Below are positions 21,661-33,030 of a stretch of DNA of 64,000 bases, in pieces; the first letter of the stretch is position 1, and every line of letters starts with the position of its first letter. Both the position numbers and the translations under genes were made by a program. Under the pieces are notes generated by a model that was not told the origin of the DNA, made no database searches, and was given only the letters and a program-made list of their open reading frames with translations. Origin of the DNA: Halichoerus grypus (taxonomy: Eukaryota > Chordata > Mammalia > Carnivora > Phocidae); NCBI RefSeq assembly GCF_964656455.1, contig NC_135713.1, positions 194,032,404-194,096,403 on the forward strand, written 5' to 3'.

Positions 21661-23227
21661 GACTGTTGACATCATGTAGATTTATTTCTCCTTGCCGGGA
21701 CACACCAGGGCACATCACCTACAAATTGACAAAACTGCTCCAAAGGCTTGTTATTTCTTTAAGATGTTAATCCTATGTTACTGACATCATGGTGGTTAAT
21801 TTTATATTGATATTTTTTATCCTGAATTTCAGAGACTGACATTTTATGACCTCATCCCTAATTGTGAGGGTGTATCCGATTTGGGACTTGCAGTCATCCA
21901 TGAACTATATGAAATTTAGTAATGCCTGTTGGGCTTTCATAGGTCAAATATCTGAGATCTGATTCTCTTGTGGAACAAAGCAGACTCTAGTAGATTGGCA
22001 AACTCCCTACAATTAATTAAAAAAAAAAAAAAGCATGTCCTTTAGGAGATCCCTTAGAATTTTCCTCATTTGGAGTTGTAGCTGGCCTGTTGTGCTGTTT
22101 TACAAAGAGAGGGCAAACTCATTAATGTTTTTGGATCCTACAGTGTTGAGATATTTCTCAAAAGTTCAAACAGGCTTTGATTTCTTTATCCGTTTTGGAA
22201 GCCTCAGACTTTTCAGAGCCTTTCATTATGGCAATTGATGCATTTTAGACAAGATTGGATGTGATTATGAGAACTCTGAGGATATAAAACATACCACTTT
22301 TCTAAATTTCTGAGCAGTTGTTACCAAAGGAAAGAATTTGACTTCTGTCCAGAAGGAGTATCTGATTTGTTTGGACTTTGGATAAACTTGAGCCATACAT
22401 GTTTGGCCAAGAGTTTAATTTGTGGACTGATCATTGAGCTCTGAGCAAGACCCAGGCTTCAGAAAGCTATGACAGCATCAGGATCTCACGTGATCTTTAA
22501 ACATGTTTCTGGACCGATACTCAGGCCAAAAAAAAAATTCTTCTCATCACGAGGGCAGAGGAGCATGAACGCTAAGCAACTCCTGGAGTTTTATGAAGTG
22601 GATGTTACCCCAGCATATTTTGTTTGGATAAAAGCACAGAGCCAGTGAGGGAGCGAGCAGAACAACACCCCAAAGGCAGCTTGATAGAGGAGCAGGGGCA
22701 GTGCTGGTTTGGGGGGCAGGTGGTCTCCTTTCTCATCGCCTATTTCCTGATGGTGGCAGCCAAGGAGCTTTTGCTGTGAGGAATGGCCTCTGCACGCACA
22801 GGGATGGAGTGGGGATCCCTCAGAGGACCATACCACCCAGAGGAACATTCATCCCTGAACATAGAACATTTCTAACCTTTGTGCTCTTTGCTCTTCAGGA
22901 CTCTTTTGTGATGTTCTTTCTGTTTTTCTAATTATACAGAAGGAACATCAGATTAGTTGCTAACTCTAATTTCCTTCTTTAACTCTTTGAGGCCTCTGAT
23001 TGCATCTGCCCCACCCAAAGACAGCTGCTTGCCTCCCCTTTAACTAGAGGGTGGCCAGGAACAGCTTCAAGGCCAAGGTGGGAATGAGGTGTGGGGCAGC
23101 AGGGAGGAGGAGGAGACACTTAGTAAAGAGGGGTTGCTGGGGATTGCTACCAGTCCCCAAATCTGGGCATCCCAAATCAGTGAATCTGGAACATTCCACT
23201 TGTGCACTTAATCAACAAATATTTGGT
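21661..23227. other. Unassigned stretch with an A-run
   Basis: TTAATTAA followed by 14 or so A at about 22019-22033 could be an old retroelement tail, but the sequence before it matches nothing I recognise. Frames at 22591-22931 overlap on both strands and lack support. Confidence 0.4.
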
Positions 23228-23419
23228 GCGCCTGAGTGACTCAGTCGGTTAAGCGTCTGCCTTCGGCTCAGGTCATGATCTTGGGGTCCTGGGATGGAGC
23301 CCCATGTCGGGCTCCCTGCTTGGCAGGGAGTCTGCTTCTCGCTCTCCCTCTACCCCTCCCTCCCACTCGTGCTCTCTCTCTCTCTCTCTCTCAAATAAAT
23401 AAATAAAATCTATAAAAAA
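23228..23419 (+). mobile_element. CAN-SINE, long type
   Basis: Plus-strand SINE from GCGCCTGAGTGACTCAGTCG through a (CT)n body to (AAAT)n AATCTATAAAA. Perfect TSD ATCAACAAATATTTGGT on each side. Confidence 0.97.
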
Positions 23420-23436
23420 ATCAACAAATATTTGGT

Positions 23437-23965
23437 AGGTGTCAAGGACAATTTACAGGTAGACAAATCAATAAATATACAGTGACAAATGATAGTGCCA
23501 AGACACTAATAGTGTGTAGTGAGGGAATACCGGGGAGCGTGGGAACCTATTGAGACAAAGTGGTTGAAGATGGCCTCTCCGGGTGAGGCATAGAGGATGA
23601 AGAGGAGCCAGCTCTCTGAGGGTGAAGAAGGAGCACAGGAGGAGGAAACAACATTGGGAAAGTCATTGATTTATTGATTTATTGATTTAGAGCACAGGGA
23701 GGGGTAGAGGGAGAGGATCTCAAGCAGACTCCCCACTGAGCCCGGAGCCTTATGTGGGACTCACCCTGAGATTGTGAGTAGGGGGTTTAACCGATTATGC
23801 CCCCCAAGCACCTCAACACTGGGAAAGTCTTGAGGTGAGAGAGAGCTCAGGGGGTTCAGGGAACTGCAAGGCAGCCGGTATGGCCACAAGGCTGCTGTGA
23901 GAGGAGGCTGGGGAGGCTGTAGGAGTTGAGGTTGGGTTTTATTCTAAGTACAATGGAAAGCCATG
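23437..23965 (+). mobile_element. Ancient unresolved repeat (copy C), split by a SINE
   Basis: 'AGACAAATCAATAAATATAC', 'CAAATGATAGTGCCAAGACA', 'GGTTTTATTCTAAGTACAAT', 'GGAAAGCCATGGAATGGTTT' follow the same unnamed family as at 10.1-11.2 kb. Interrupted at 23665-23813. Confidence 0.55.
23665..23813 (-). mobile_element. CAN-SINE, diverged
   Basis: Minus-strand SINE with body 'GATCTCAAGCAGACTCCCCA' and a worn head. TSD CAACATTGGGAAAGTC / CAACACTGGGAAAGTC. It lacks about 30 bp of the tRNA-like region. Confidence 0.88.
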
Positions 23966-23994
23966 GAATGGTTTTTGAGTGTGCATGTACGTCT

Positions 23995-24023
23995 GTGTGT
24001 TTGTGTGTGTGTGTGTGTGTGTG
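23995..24023. repeat. (TG)n microsatellite
   Basis: TG run with one TTTG interruption near its start. Confidence 0.95.
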
Positions 24024-24329
24024 ATATATCATGTGGGGACCTGTGAGGAGATTCCTCACCAGAATTGCTAATGATGACCTCATGATCCCTATCCCAGCCT
24101 TTGAGGAAACTTCAAAATGTCCTTCAAGCACATGCTTGTCCATTGGCAGGAGACACGCTGATTAAACATGAATTACCAAAGAAACCTCTCCTAGTTCCGG
24201 GACACTGGGATGACCAGATTTGCCATATTGGGTGGCCTCTCCTGACTTTTTACTTCTGGGCTCTCATCACAGTGCATTTCTTCATAATGTCCCTTACTGA
24301 TGCATTTGTGTCATACACTGAGTCTTGCT
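24024..24329. other. Unassigned stretch
   Basis: No repeat or exon recognised. Confidence 0.4.
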
Positions 24330-24452
24330 GCTTTTACTCCCCTGCCTGTCCTCCTCTCTTGCTCCCCTCCGCCTCTCCTTCTCTTCTCTCGTTTCCTCCA
24401 TGCTCTTCACCTCCGTTTCCTCTTCCTTCTCTCTCTCTCTCTCTCTGCCTTT
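24330..24452. repeat. Polypyrimidine (CT-rich) tract
   Basis: Nearly uninterrupted C/T on the + strand, ending in a (CT)n run at about 24428-24446. Open frames over it are compositional artefacts rich in S, L, F and P. Confidence 0.88.
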
Positions 24453-25290
24453 CCCATTAACGGTCAGAGTTCCTTGCCGAACCACAGCTCTTGGATTTCT
24501 ATTTTCCCAAATTTTGTGGCTTGTGATTTTTATCATTGCTTTTCTCCTCTCTTTCCATGCTAGACCCTCCTCTGGTTCCTCTCACCTCTCCTAGAGGGGC
24601 TTCTCCCCTCAACAGGCTTAACCCCCAGGTCACGCAGTTTGTCAAATGTCATCAGGAAAAAGCGCCCTTGCTCTAGCCCTGTAAAAAGATGGCAAGGAAC
24701 GAACCTCAGTGACATCAGTCTACGGCCGTCAATACGGCGGAAGGCATTTCCTGAAAACCAGACAAAACAGAAGGTATCACTGTGCCACCTCCTTTCTGTG
24801 GCTCCCTGCGCCCTCTGAGTCAGGATAATGAGAGAACATTCTTAAAACATGACCTAACCATGCTCCGTTCTCAAATTCCTGGATGTGTGTGGAAGACGCT
24901 CTACCAGCAAGCCTGAGCACAAACGTGCGGGCGGGCTTGTTAGCACTCTTCAGGGTTGCTACCAGTACAAAGCCACCTTCTGAGCCAGTTAGTTTGTATT
25001 AAAAAAAAAACAAACCCAAACAAAAAAATACCCAGCCAGTTAGTGTGTAGAGCAGACACACTCTAAGGCCTCTCTGGCTTCATTTTCATGGTTTTGTGTG
25101 GTGTTGACTGGGTCTCTGTCTTAAGGTATTTGGGGCCCCTTGACAACATCACTCTTCAGCAAGAAGAAGTTATAGAAAATTCTTGTCTGACATGGAAAAA
25201 AGAAACAGGATACTGTCCATTCCCGGAATAAAGCGGAGGTAGAACGTCACAACGCAAGTGTCATTTGTCTCCCATTTCACCTACACCTGG

Positions 25291-25327
<37 letters not shown>

Positions 25328-25955
25328 AACATAGGCGGCTTATCTGAGTGGATTTTAAGAAATTAATTTAACTGAAAAATGATTAAATTACAAAGAGGAA
25401 AAAGCATTCAGTTGGCATCATGCGGGGTCAGAGGCCATTGCTAATGCAATATTCCATCAATTGACTCATTGCTATTCTTTCATTGATGTGATTTAGTTTC
25501 TCAAATAGCTCTTATCATGGCAGGCTTGCATTGGAGACATACTACAGATGCCTTATAATCATTGCAGTGTGTTTACTTAACATTTTTAAAAAGCAATGAG
25601 GCGATTTAAAATGTATTCGTGTATGTGTGTGTATACACATCTGCGGGGAGATTTTATAAATGTTCAGACAAGGGTTCTCAGTGAACACTAGGGCAAGTGT
25701 TGAATTTATCCTCTGTAGTGCCCTTCATGCATTTCAAAGAGCTTCATGCAGACGAATGTTAAGCTTTCTTCATAACCATTGAATATACCACTATCTCTTT
25801 TAATACACGGAAGAAACCAGAAGACAAAGAGTCTCTCTGTGTTCCTTATCCAAGGCCACACAACTGTTGCTGGAACCTTGGGCTTCCTGAGTGCCAGCCA
25901 CTTATTTGCAGCATATCATAAGTGCTGGAAAAACTGTGGTGGCTCAGTTTGTTAG
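24453..25955. other. Unassigned stretch including a (TG)n run
   Basis: No interspersed repeat recognised. The block at about 25400-25640 is AT-rich and repeat-free (GGCCATTGCTAATGCAATAT and onward) and has the look of a conserved non-coding element, which I cannot test here. Confidence 0.4.
25293..25324. repeat. (TG)n microsatellite
   Basis: Pure TG run of about 15-16 units. Confidence 0.97.
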
Positions 25956-26696
25956 AAAGTACAGTAATCTTACACTTGTCTTTCTCTGATTGACTTATTT
26001 CGCTTAGCATAATACCCTCTAGTTCCATCCACGTCGTTGCAAATGGCAAGATTTCATTTTTTGGATTTCACTGATATAAGGAATTTGAGAAACAAGACAG
26101 AGGATCATAGGGGAAGGGAGGCGAAAAATGTAACAAGACGAAACCAGAGAGGGAGACAAACCATAAGAGACTCTTAATCTCAGGAAACAAACTGAGGGTT
26201 GCTGGAGTGGAGGGGAGTGGGAGGGATGGAGTGGCTGGGTGATGGACATCGGGGAGGGTATTTGCTATGGTGAGTGCTGTGAATTGTGTAAGACTGATGA
26301 ATCACAGACCTGTACCCCTGAAACAAATAATACATTATATGTTAATTAAAGTATAAAAATAAAAAAAAAATTGGGGGCGCCTGGGTGGCTCAGTTGTTAA
26401 GCGTCTGCCTTTGGCTCAGGTCATGATCTCAGGGTCCTGGGATGGAGCCCCGCATCAGGCTCCCTGCTCAGCGGGAAGCCTGCTTCTCTCTCTCCCACTC
26501 CCCCTGCTTGTGTTCCCTCTCTCGCTGTGTCTCTCTCTGTCAAATAAATAAGAATATTTAAAAAAATAAATAAAATTGTAAAAACAAAAAACAAAACAAA
26601 ACGAAATATATACAAATGGCCATTATGCACATGAAAATGGCATGCTTATTAAAAATTTCAAATGGGGGGCGCACCAAAAATAAAGTACAGTAATCT
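25956..26696. mobile_element. L1 insertion with 5' inversion (twin priming), TSD included
   Basis: A perfect 15-bp TSD AAAGTACAGTAATCT bounds the insertion (25956-25970 and 26682-26696). The left part (about 25975-26060) is L1 ORF2/3' UTR on the minus strand. From about 26061 the sequence switches to the plus strand and continues with the next L1 3' UTR bases (GATATAAGGAATTTGAGAAA ... CATTATATGTTAATTAAAGT) to an A-tail. That inverted-then-sense order is the mark of twin priming. A SINE sits in the tail. The last ~100 bp before the right TSD contain a small ORF2-like piece (ACAAATGGCCATTATGCACA) whose origin is unclear. Confidence 0.85.
26373..26570 (+). mobile_element. CAN-SINE, long type, young-looking
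   Basis: GGGGGCGCCTGGGTGGCTCA to CTCTCTGTCAAATAAATAAG with little deviation from the caniform consensus. Inserted in the A-rich tail of the L1 at 25956-26696. Confidence 0.97.
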
Positions 26697-26946
26697 GTTG
26701 GGGGGGGTAAGGTTTTGATGTACTCTGCTTTTTATTGATTTTGGTACAAAATAGAGCAAGACAAGTCATAAGAATGGTTTTTCTCCTAGAAACCTACTGA
26801 GGTCAGGGGTCGAACAGCCTCACGCGGCCGTGGGAAAGGGCAGAGGAACATTCTGGCAGCCGATGAGTAGGTATGTGTGCACACGGGAGGCCGGAGCTGC
26901 ATGCCCCGCCCTGCCCTCTGCCTCTTCTCCTTCATCTTTGTTTCAG

Positions 26947-27053
26947 AACCGTGTGTTCCAGACTTTAGAGCCACAGGCAGAGTTGGAGGCCGAGGAACCC
27001 AGTGCCACGGGCAGGATGACAGACGTTCCTGCTGCCCCCAAAGAGGCGGGGAG
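26947..27053 (+). other. Weak candidate exon
   Basis: A long pyrimidine tract (CCTCTTCTCCTTCATCTTTG then TTTCAG) precedes an open segment encoding NRVFQTLEPQAELEAEEPSA and beyond, ending GGGGAG|GTGCAG. The acceptor is strong and the donor weak. I do not recognise the peptide. An acidic, proline-containing reading could be chance. Confidence 0.2.
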
Positions 27054-27059
27054 GTGCAG

Positions 27060-27245
27060 TCACATATTCACTCGGCAAACGCTGATGAAGCTAAGTGCCA
27101 AGTGCCGTGCCAGGTTCTGGGGACTCGCAGAGGAATAAGGCCTGGCCCTCGTGCTTGTGGGCGGAGGAAGGAAAAATAAACAAGATCGTGAGCAAGTTCT
27201 ACAGTAGAGGTGGGTGTGGGCCGGGGACAGGGAGAGGGGGAGATG
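27060..27245 (+). mobile_element. Ancient unresolved repeat, 5' fragment (copy D)
   Basis: 'ATATTCACTCGGCAAACGCT', 'AAGTGCCAAGTGCCGTGCCA', 'GGTTCTGGGGACTCGCAGAG' and 'GGAAAAATAAACAAGATCGT' follow the start of the unnamed family. Confidence 0.5.
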
Positions 27246-27425
27246 AGGGAGTGAAAAGAAACGTTCTCACGGTGCCTCCACTATCGCTGGAGGCCCTCCT
27301 CGGTGTGGCCTGCCTGCCGGGGGCCAGGTCCCTTCCGACGGAAGCGTGTCTCACCGCGCCCGCCCCACGCTGGCTGGACCGCGGGCTCCAGGACGGCTGT
27401 CGTCAGCGCGCTCAGCCTTCCCTCC
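27235..27425. promoter_or_regulatory. Small CpG-rich cluster
   Basis: About 15 CpG in some 125 bp (27300-27425), followed by a C/T-rich tract to about 27485. Too small to call a classical island with confidence. It could be an orphan island, a regulatory element, or GC-rich intron. Confidence 0.35.
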
Positions 27426-27485
27426 TCCCCTCCCCTCCCTCCTCCCCCGTCCCTTCCCCTCCCACACATTGCTTTCCCTCCCTGT

Positions 27486-28364
27486 CTGGACTGGGGCTCC
27501 GGCTTAGGGCGGCCACACACAGTCAATCGATACTCATTGAGTCGAATTGATCTGAAAGGTACCCCGTGAAGCTATACGGGAGGCATGTGGGGGTGCACCT
27601 GGGCCTCAGAAGCCTTGTGCAGACAGCTTCAGGCAGCTGAGGAGAAGAGCGTGTGCTTAGCGTGCGGGGTGCTCCTGGCCCCTCTGAATCCCCGTATTCT
27701 GGACAGTTGCCTACTCTGCACTTCAAGCTGGCTCTGTTTCCAAACATCCAGGCGTGCGTGTTTCCCCTCCTGGCCTCTATTGTGGCTGCATGATAAGGCA
27801 AGGGCGGGGGCTGATACTGCTAATCTGAGACTTTTTGGCTGGAAATCCCTCAAGACTGCAGACACAATCAGGTTGAGGCATTTGAGACACCACTGATGAA
27901 AAACGAAGGTGGGGGAGCGGACGCTTAGATGTGTGGTGTCTCCCCATCCCCCCCACCCCCCGCGCCAAATGCACTCATTCACTGAGTTCATTCTTTACCA
28001 TGTGTCTGTTTCATGCACAGAGCGGGCAGGGGCGCGCGAACGGGGGAAACCTCATGAACAGGCAGACGGGTTGAGGTTACGTTCCTCATGTGAGGCGGGA
28101 GGAAAGGGAAATGACCAGTAACCTCCCCGTCATTCTCCCCACAGTGTTCCTCTAGGATTCTCCCAAGGGCCATATTTGGGTGCTCAAAAGTGTCCTGTTG
28201 GTGTAAAGAATTGCTGTAAAGAACTGAGTATCCCGGTCCAGCTAAGGTTGGGTAGTTCCAGTCAATTCTATTAAGAATAGTCCCCTTATAGGAGCCTGTG
28301 TGGTAAAGACTAGTAATTAAATGTTTTTCCAAACCCCAACTGAATTCATTCTGAGGAGCTTTTT
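27486..28364. other. Unassigned stretch
   Basis: No repeat recognised. Overlapping frames on both strands (27585-27991) show no domain and no consistent splice framing. Confidence 0.4.
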
Positions 28365-28563
28365 AAAATTTTATTTTTCATTTGAGAGAGAGAGTGCGCA
28401 TGAATGGGGAGGGGCAGAGGGAGAGGGAGAGAGAGAGAGAGTCCCAAGTAGACTCTGTGCTGAGCGCGGAGCCCCAAGTGGGGCTCCATCACCACCCTGA
28501 GATCATGACCTGAGCCCAAACCAGGAGTCGGAGGCTTAACCCACTGCGCCACCTAGGTGCCCC
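28365..28563 (-). mobile_element. CAN-SINE, long type
   Basis: Minus-strand GGGGCACCTAGGTGGCGCAG head with CT-rich body (AG-rich on +). TSD GGAGCTTTTT on both sides. Confidence 0.95.
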
Positions 28564-29325
28564 TGGAGCTTTTTTTTTTTGAACGCTAGAAACGTCAAAG
28601 TTTCCGAAAGTGGACATCTCTTAGTCGGCACTAATAGAAATATAATGGGAGCCACCTAACTAATTGAAAAATTTCTAGTAATCATATTTAGAAAAGCAAA
28701 AAGAAACAGGCAAAATTAATTTTAATATTTTATGAAACCCACTCTATTAAAACATTATCATTTCAACATGTGATTCATATAAGAATTATTCATGAAATAT
28801 TTTATATCTTTTGTACTAACTCTGCAAAGCTGAGTGTCTGTTTTTCACTTCCAGTGCATCTCAAAGGGGACTAGTGACATTTCAGGTGTTCAGGGCAACC
28901 TGTGGCTGGTAGTTACCTTATTATACTGGGCAGGTCTTGGTATCTTTCAAATGACAACAGTATGGATACCTTCTCCAGATAAAGATATTTAAGTCCGCGT
29001 GCTTTGGACAAGTGATACCTGAATGTGGTTGTAGAGAGTGAATTTAAGGGAGTGGATGTTCGAATTTGGGTTTAATGGCTTAATGAAAACGAAAAGCTAT
29101 GACCACACCATCTACTTCTCCTTCTCCTTCTTCTTTTGGTATGAAATGAATAGTTTTGACCGTAATCTGACATAAATGAGAAATTAATAGGGCAACAGCT
29201 ATTCTCCTGGCACCTGCTACCAAGCCTTGAGACCACGAAATTGGAGAATGGGAAGGAGCCTTGGCAATCATGTCGGATCACGTCTCTCCTTAGAGATCAT
29301 ACTGAATTGTCTCCCTCTCTGTGCC
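28564..29325. other. Unassigned stretch
   Basis: AT-rich, no repeat recognised. The two minus-strand frames at 29072-29281 are in different phases of the same GA-rich segment. Confidence 0.4.
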
Positions 29326-29329
29326 TCAG

Positions 29330-29465
29330 AATCATAGAGAGGAACATCTGAAAAATACTGATTCCTGGGCCCCCATCTCAGAGAATCAGATTCTGTTGAT
29401 CTGGGGTGGGGCCTAGGCATCAGTATTTTAAAAAATCCTCCCAGTGATTCTAACGTAGAGCCTGG
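29330..29465 (+). mobile_element. MER5-like hAT DNA transposon fragment
   Basis: 'GATTCCTGGGCCCCCATCTC', 'AGAGAATCAGATTCTGTTGA', 'TCTGGGGTGGGGCCTAGGCA' are hallmark MER5A/B motifs. Terminal repeats are eroded. Confidence 0.75.
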
Positions 29466-29479
29466 GCTCTGAATGCAGA

Positions 29480-29600
29480 AACATCCCCTTCCTTTTACAG
29501 GTGAAGAAACAGGGGCTGAGTTAAGTGACTCACCTAAGTTCCCACAGCTGGTTAGAGGAAGTGTGGGTCCCAGAATCCAGCTATTCTTCTCTACCTCATC
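29480..29600 (-). mobile_element. MIR SINE fragment
   Basis: 'TTTTACAGGTGAAGAAACAG', 'GGGCTGAGTTAAGTGACTCA', 'CCTAAGTTCCCACAGCTGGT' are the MIR core in reverse. Confidence 0.82.
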
Positions 29601-29616
29601 TTATATACAGAGAGAC

Positions 29617-29704
29617 CTTTTTTTTTTAAAGTAGACTCCACACTTGCACTCACAAGCCGGAGATCAAGAGTGCCATGCTCTCCCAATGAGCCAGCCAGGT
29701 GCCC
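29617..29704 (-). mobile_element. CAN-SINE, short type
   Basis: Minus strand, GGGGCACCTGGCTGGCTCAT head with a shortened middle (part of the B-box region is missing). TSD CAGAGAGAC on both sides. Confidence 0.9.
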
Positions 29705-30002
29705 CAGAGAGACATTTCAATAATACTTCCATCGTGGGTCTTTTTCCTGTTTGATCTCAGAATTATTCTCATTCTGAATTGAGCTACCCTAGATTAGACT
29801 CTTATTTCCCAGAAAATCTCCAGATCAATGGTAACTCTGAAGTGATTCTAATCTGGGATGAAGACCCTTAAAAGCCTCCCTAAAATGGTCCATTTGGGTT
29901 CTGCAACTGTATACATGATAGAGTTTTATTGGAAGGGCTAGGGAGGAGCCCCAGAGGAGTGGACACCTGAGCCTGATCAGTCTTGTCTTCATTGACTTTC
30001 AG

Positions 30003-30045
30003 CTGAAGCCAGAGCAGCTGACTGACAACCGCCTTCCACGTAAAG
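30003..30045 (+). other. Weak candidate small exon
   Basis: CATTGACTTTCAG precedes 43 bases reading LKPEQLTDNRLPRK in an open frame, ending AAAG|GTATCC (an alternative donor is CAC|GTAAAG). Both signals are plausible, but short open segments of this size occur by chance. Confidence 0.15.
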
Positions 30046-30049
30046 GTAT

Positions 30050-32230
30050 CCACGCAGGAAATGCACGTGAGTACGGTGAGCTGGGGAGATTCTGGAAGGG
30101 GAACCGCCCTTGGCTAGCCTTCCTCCTTTGATGCCTTGGCACAACGACACAGGAGCTCTTGCCAGACCTTCCCGTTGTTCCAGAAGACAGAAATGCAGGT
30201 TTGTGTTTGTTTTTATGAAATATCCCCACCTGTGATGTTGACAAGGAATTCAATTTTTAGAAAAACACTCTCGGGGTCAAATAAAGCCCACACCTTCATA
30301 AGCTCTATTTACCTGTAAGCCTTCAGAGTGAACATTTTAGAGAAGCCTAAGATTTCTTCATACTCAGTATTGAGTTGTCTTGATTTACAAAATGTTGGTC
30401 TAATAGCCTCCTGCTTAGGTTTGCCCTAGACCCGGTCAAACTGACGAATGTGAGCATCAGTCCCAGAAGGAAAAATAGTACCTCAGTTCTCTTTTAAATG
30501 TTATTCATTTTCTCACTGACCACATTATTTTTGGGGGGGGGTTGGCACCTGTGATACGTCATAAATGTTCACAATGAAATTGAAAGTAAAGATCATGACA
30601 GTTCCTAAGATCTGGTATCATTTATTTTTAAACTCTTTTGGACCACAGAACAAGTCAGGCATTTTATTAGCATTGCCATGGGATAGACTGGTTCTGCTGT
30701 ACACATCTGTAGAAGGAAAATGTTTTCCTTCACTGGAAAACAAAATGGAAGGTTCCATTGTAGCACTAGGCCAAGCTTTTAGCCAATGAAATGATAATCC
30801 AAATAAAAATCAAAATTACTCGTAACCTCATTTTTCATTTCAAGAAAAAAAAACACCTTGGCTAGTACGCAGCATTTACATGGAGAGCCCTTGATTTCAA
30901 ATAATCTAAGGTGTTTATAACAAGTGAAGGCTTTTAACAATTTAAGAGTTGATGCTAAATTACCCTTTGATACGAAGTATTCATTCAGCAAAAATAAATG
31001 TAAGCTATTCCTGAGGCATATTAGAGATTAATGTAAAATGCGTATGTCCTTTCTATCTTGGTTCTTCTCCCTACACGTAACCTTGAATTTTGTCGCGGTT
31101 CTTTTCTTTTTAAATGTAAAAACCTTAGAATATGGGCTTGTAAGAATCTCTTCCAGGTATATTTCCGTGAACAGTGCCACTGTCCTCAGATAACCGGGGT
31201 GGGTAACATTTTCTGACAAAAGCTGAAGGGAACAGGATTAAACAAGAATTAGAGCGATTATATTTTCTTTATCTAAAACTTTCACGTCTTTGGAAAGCTG
31301 CTTGGTTTCTATTTTGAGCCATGCCGCCCACATATCTTAACGACAGAAATGTTGCATAATTTTGCTTTTCCTCTTTTTATCTCTGTTTGGGTGTATTTAT
31401 TATTTCATACGTGATGATGCAAAGCTCATTAAAAGGTCCATTTATATTCTCGTTATCTGTGTGAGGATCTAGCTGTTTTTCCCTTACTGTTTATAGTACC
31501 TCACTGTAATATTCAGATTTACTGGCAACGGGCCCTTCCTAACACGGCATCCATTCCATTCCCCTCTGTGACTCTGTTGATGGGGGTCTATGTGATTTAC
31601 TCAAGGCGAATAAAGACTGTGTTAAAGGATGGTCATGGATTTATCCATTCATGGAATTTTAGCACTTTCAGAGGGAGGTTTATCTTATGTTCTTTTTTCT
31701 TCCCCCCAATTTAATTAAAACAACAAAAAAGCGTTAGTCCAAATGAGTGACAGTTGGCAGATCTGCATTATTCAACTGGAGGGACTCCAGAGTTTCTGAT
31801 GCTTGGAGATGGACAAGTAATTACCTCCTGTCTGTGACTGTTTTCTACCAGGCTAAGCCCGATGTTTATTGTAAACTAGCTGCCATTAAAAGCTGTAATA
31901 GCAAGCCTTATGTTCCCACACCACAAATTTGACTTGCACTGTTTTTTTATTTACCTTCATGTTTTATTATCTTCCTTGAAATGTTTCATTTTAAAGGAAG
32001 ATAACAGAAGAATGAAAATGGAACAAATTCCAAATTCACGCTTGAAAAAAAGATACGCTTAGCACACATATTTCCTGCAAGCACCCGGACAGCCTGATGG
32101 CCACTTTCTGGAGATTGGCAACTTCTGTGTAGATAACTATTAGATGCAGTTGTTACTGGTACATCACTTGCCAAATGGGCCAGAAAATAGCCTACAAATT
32201 AAAGTTTAACTAAACCACATAGGCCCAAGG
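30050..32230. other. Repeat-free stretch, possible conserved non-coding DNA
   Basis: Over 2 kb with no interspersed repeat I can recognise, in a window where repeats are otherwise dense. It includes AT-rich blocks with homeodomain-like TAATTA/AATTAC words (for example 31815-31825). No exon is supported. Exclusion of repeats is typical of regulatory DNA, but this is inference only. Confidence 0.4.
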
Positions 32231-32417
32231 CAGGGGTTCTCAAACTTTTTTGGTCTCCGGACCCCTTGCTACTGTGTGTGGATTTTTATCTGTCAGTATT
32301 TCCTGTAGAAGAAAGGAGAACTGAGACGTTTTAAAAATCGCCATTTACTTAAAAATAATGTTAAAAAACCCATTGCATGTTGACATAAATAGCATTTCAA
32401 AAGAAAAACAGCTTTTT

Positions 32418-32622
32418 GGGGCGCCTGGGTGGCTCAGACATTAAGCGTCTGCCTTCGGCTCAGGTCATGATCCCAGGGTCCTGGGATCGAGCCCCGCATC
32501 AGGCTCCCTGCTCAGCGGGAAGCCTGCTTCTCCCTCTCCCACTCCCCAGCTTGTGTTCCCTCTCTCACTGTGTCTCTCTCCGTCAAATAAATAAATAAAA
32601 TCTTTAAAAAAAAAAAAAAAAG
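32418..32622 (+). mobile_element. CAN-SINE, long type, young-looking
   Basis: GGGGCGCCTGGGTGGCTCAG to AAATAAATAAAATCTTT plus a 15-A tail, close to consensus. Inserted in the hAT-like element. Confidence 0.97.
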
Positions 32623-32951
32623 CATTTTCTAAAAAAAAAAAAGTTTTGTGAGAAAGGGATTGTTTTAGATTGGGTGACTTAATAGAGGACAGGTGCGTTC
32701 TCATCTGCTTTCCCCTTCAATCTGTCCTGATCTGTTGCCTTAGTGGAAGTCTGTGAAGCAAAGCTGGCCCCACACATATACGTAGCTGGAAAAGGAAGCA
32801 TTTTAACAGCTTTTTCAAATAATTATGGATATTATTCTTGGATTGCAAACCTAAATTTGACAAGTGGTAGTTCCTTAAAGGTTAGTTACAATGAGGGATC
32901 TGAAAACCTATCAGTGGACCTTTTTTTTTTCCTTTAACAGACTTTATTTAT

Positions 32952-33030
32952 TAGATTTTATGTATTTTAAAGTAAACTCTATATCCAACGTGGGGCTCGA
33001 ACCCAAGACTCTGGGATCAAGAGTCACACA
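32952..33030 (-). mobile_element. CAN-SINE, short type, truncated
   Basis: Minus-strand fragment with TCGAGCCCCACGTTGGATAT and an A-rich tail. The tRNA-like head stops short. Direct repeats AACAGACTTTATTT / AACAGACTCTATTT flank it. Confidence 0.82.

Noticed and set aside
24300..24594. Ser/Leu/Phe-rich frames on + and a Glu/Arg-rich frame on minus
   Set aside because: Products of the polypyrimidine tract read in different phases.
32418..32622. tRNA-like sequences with A- and B-box motifs
   Set aside because: These are heads of carnivore SINEs derived from a tRNA; all such hits in the window carry SINE tails or TSDs. None is a free-standing tRNA gene.
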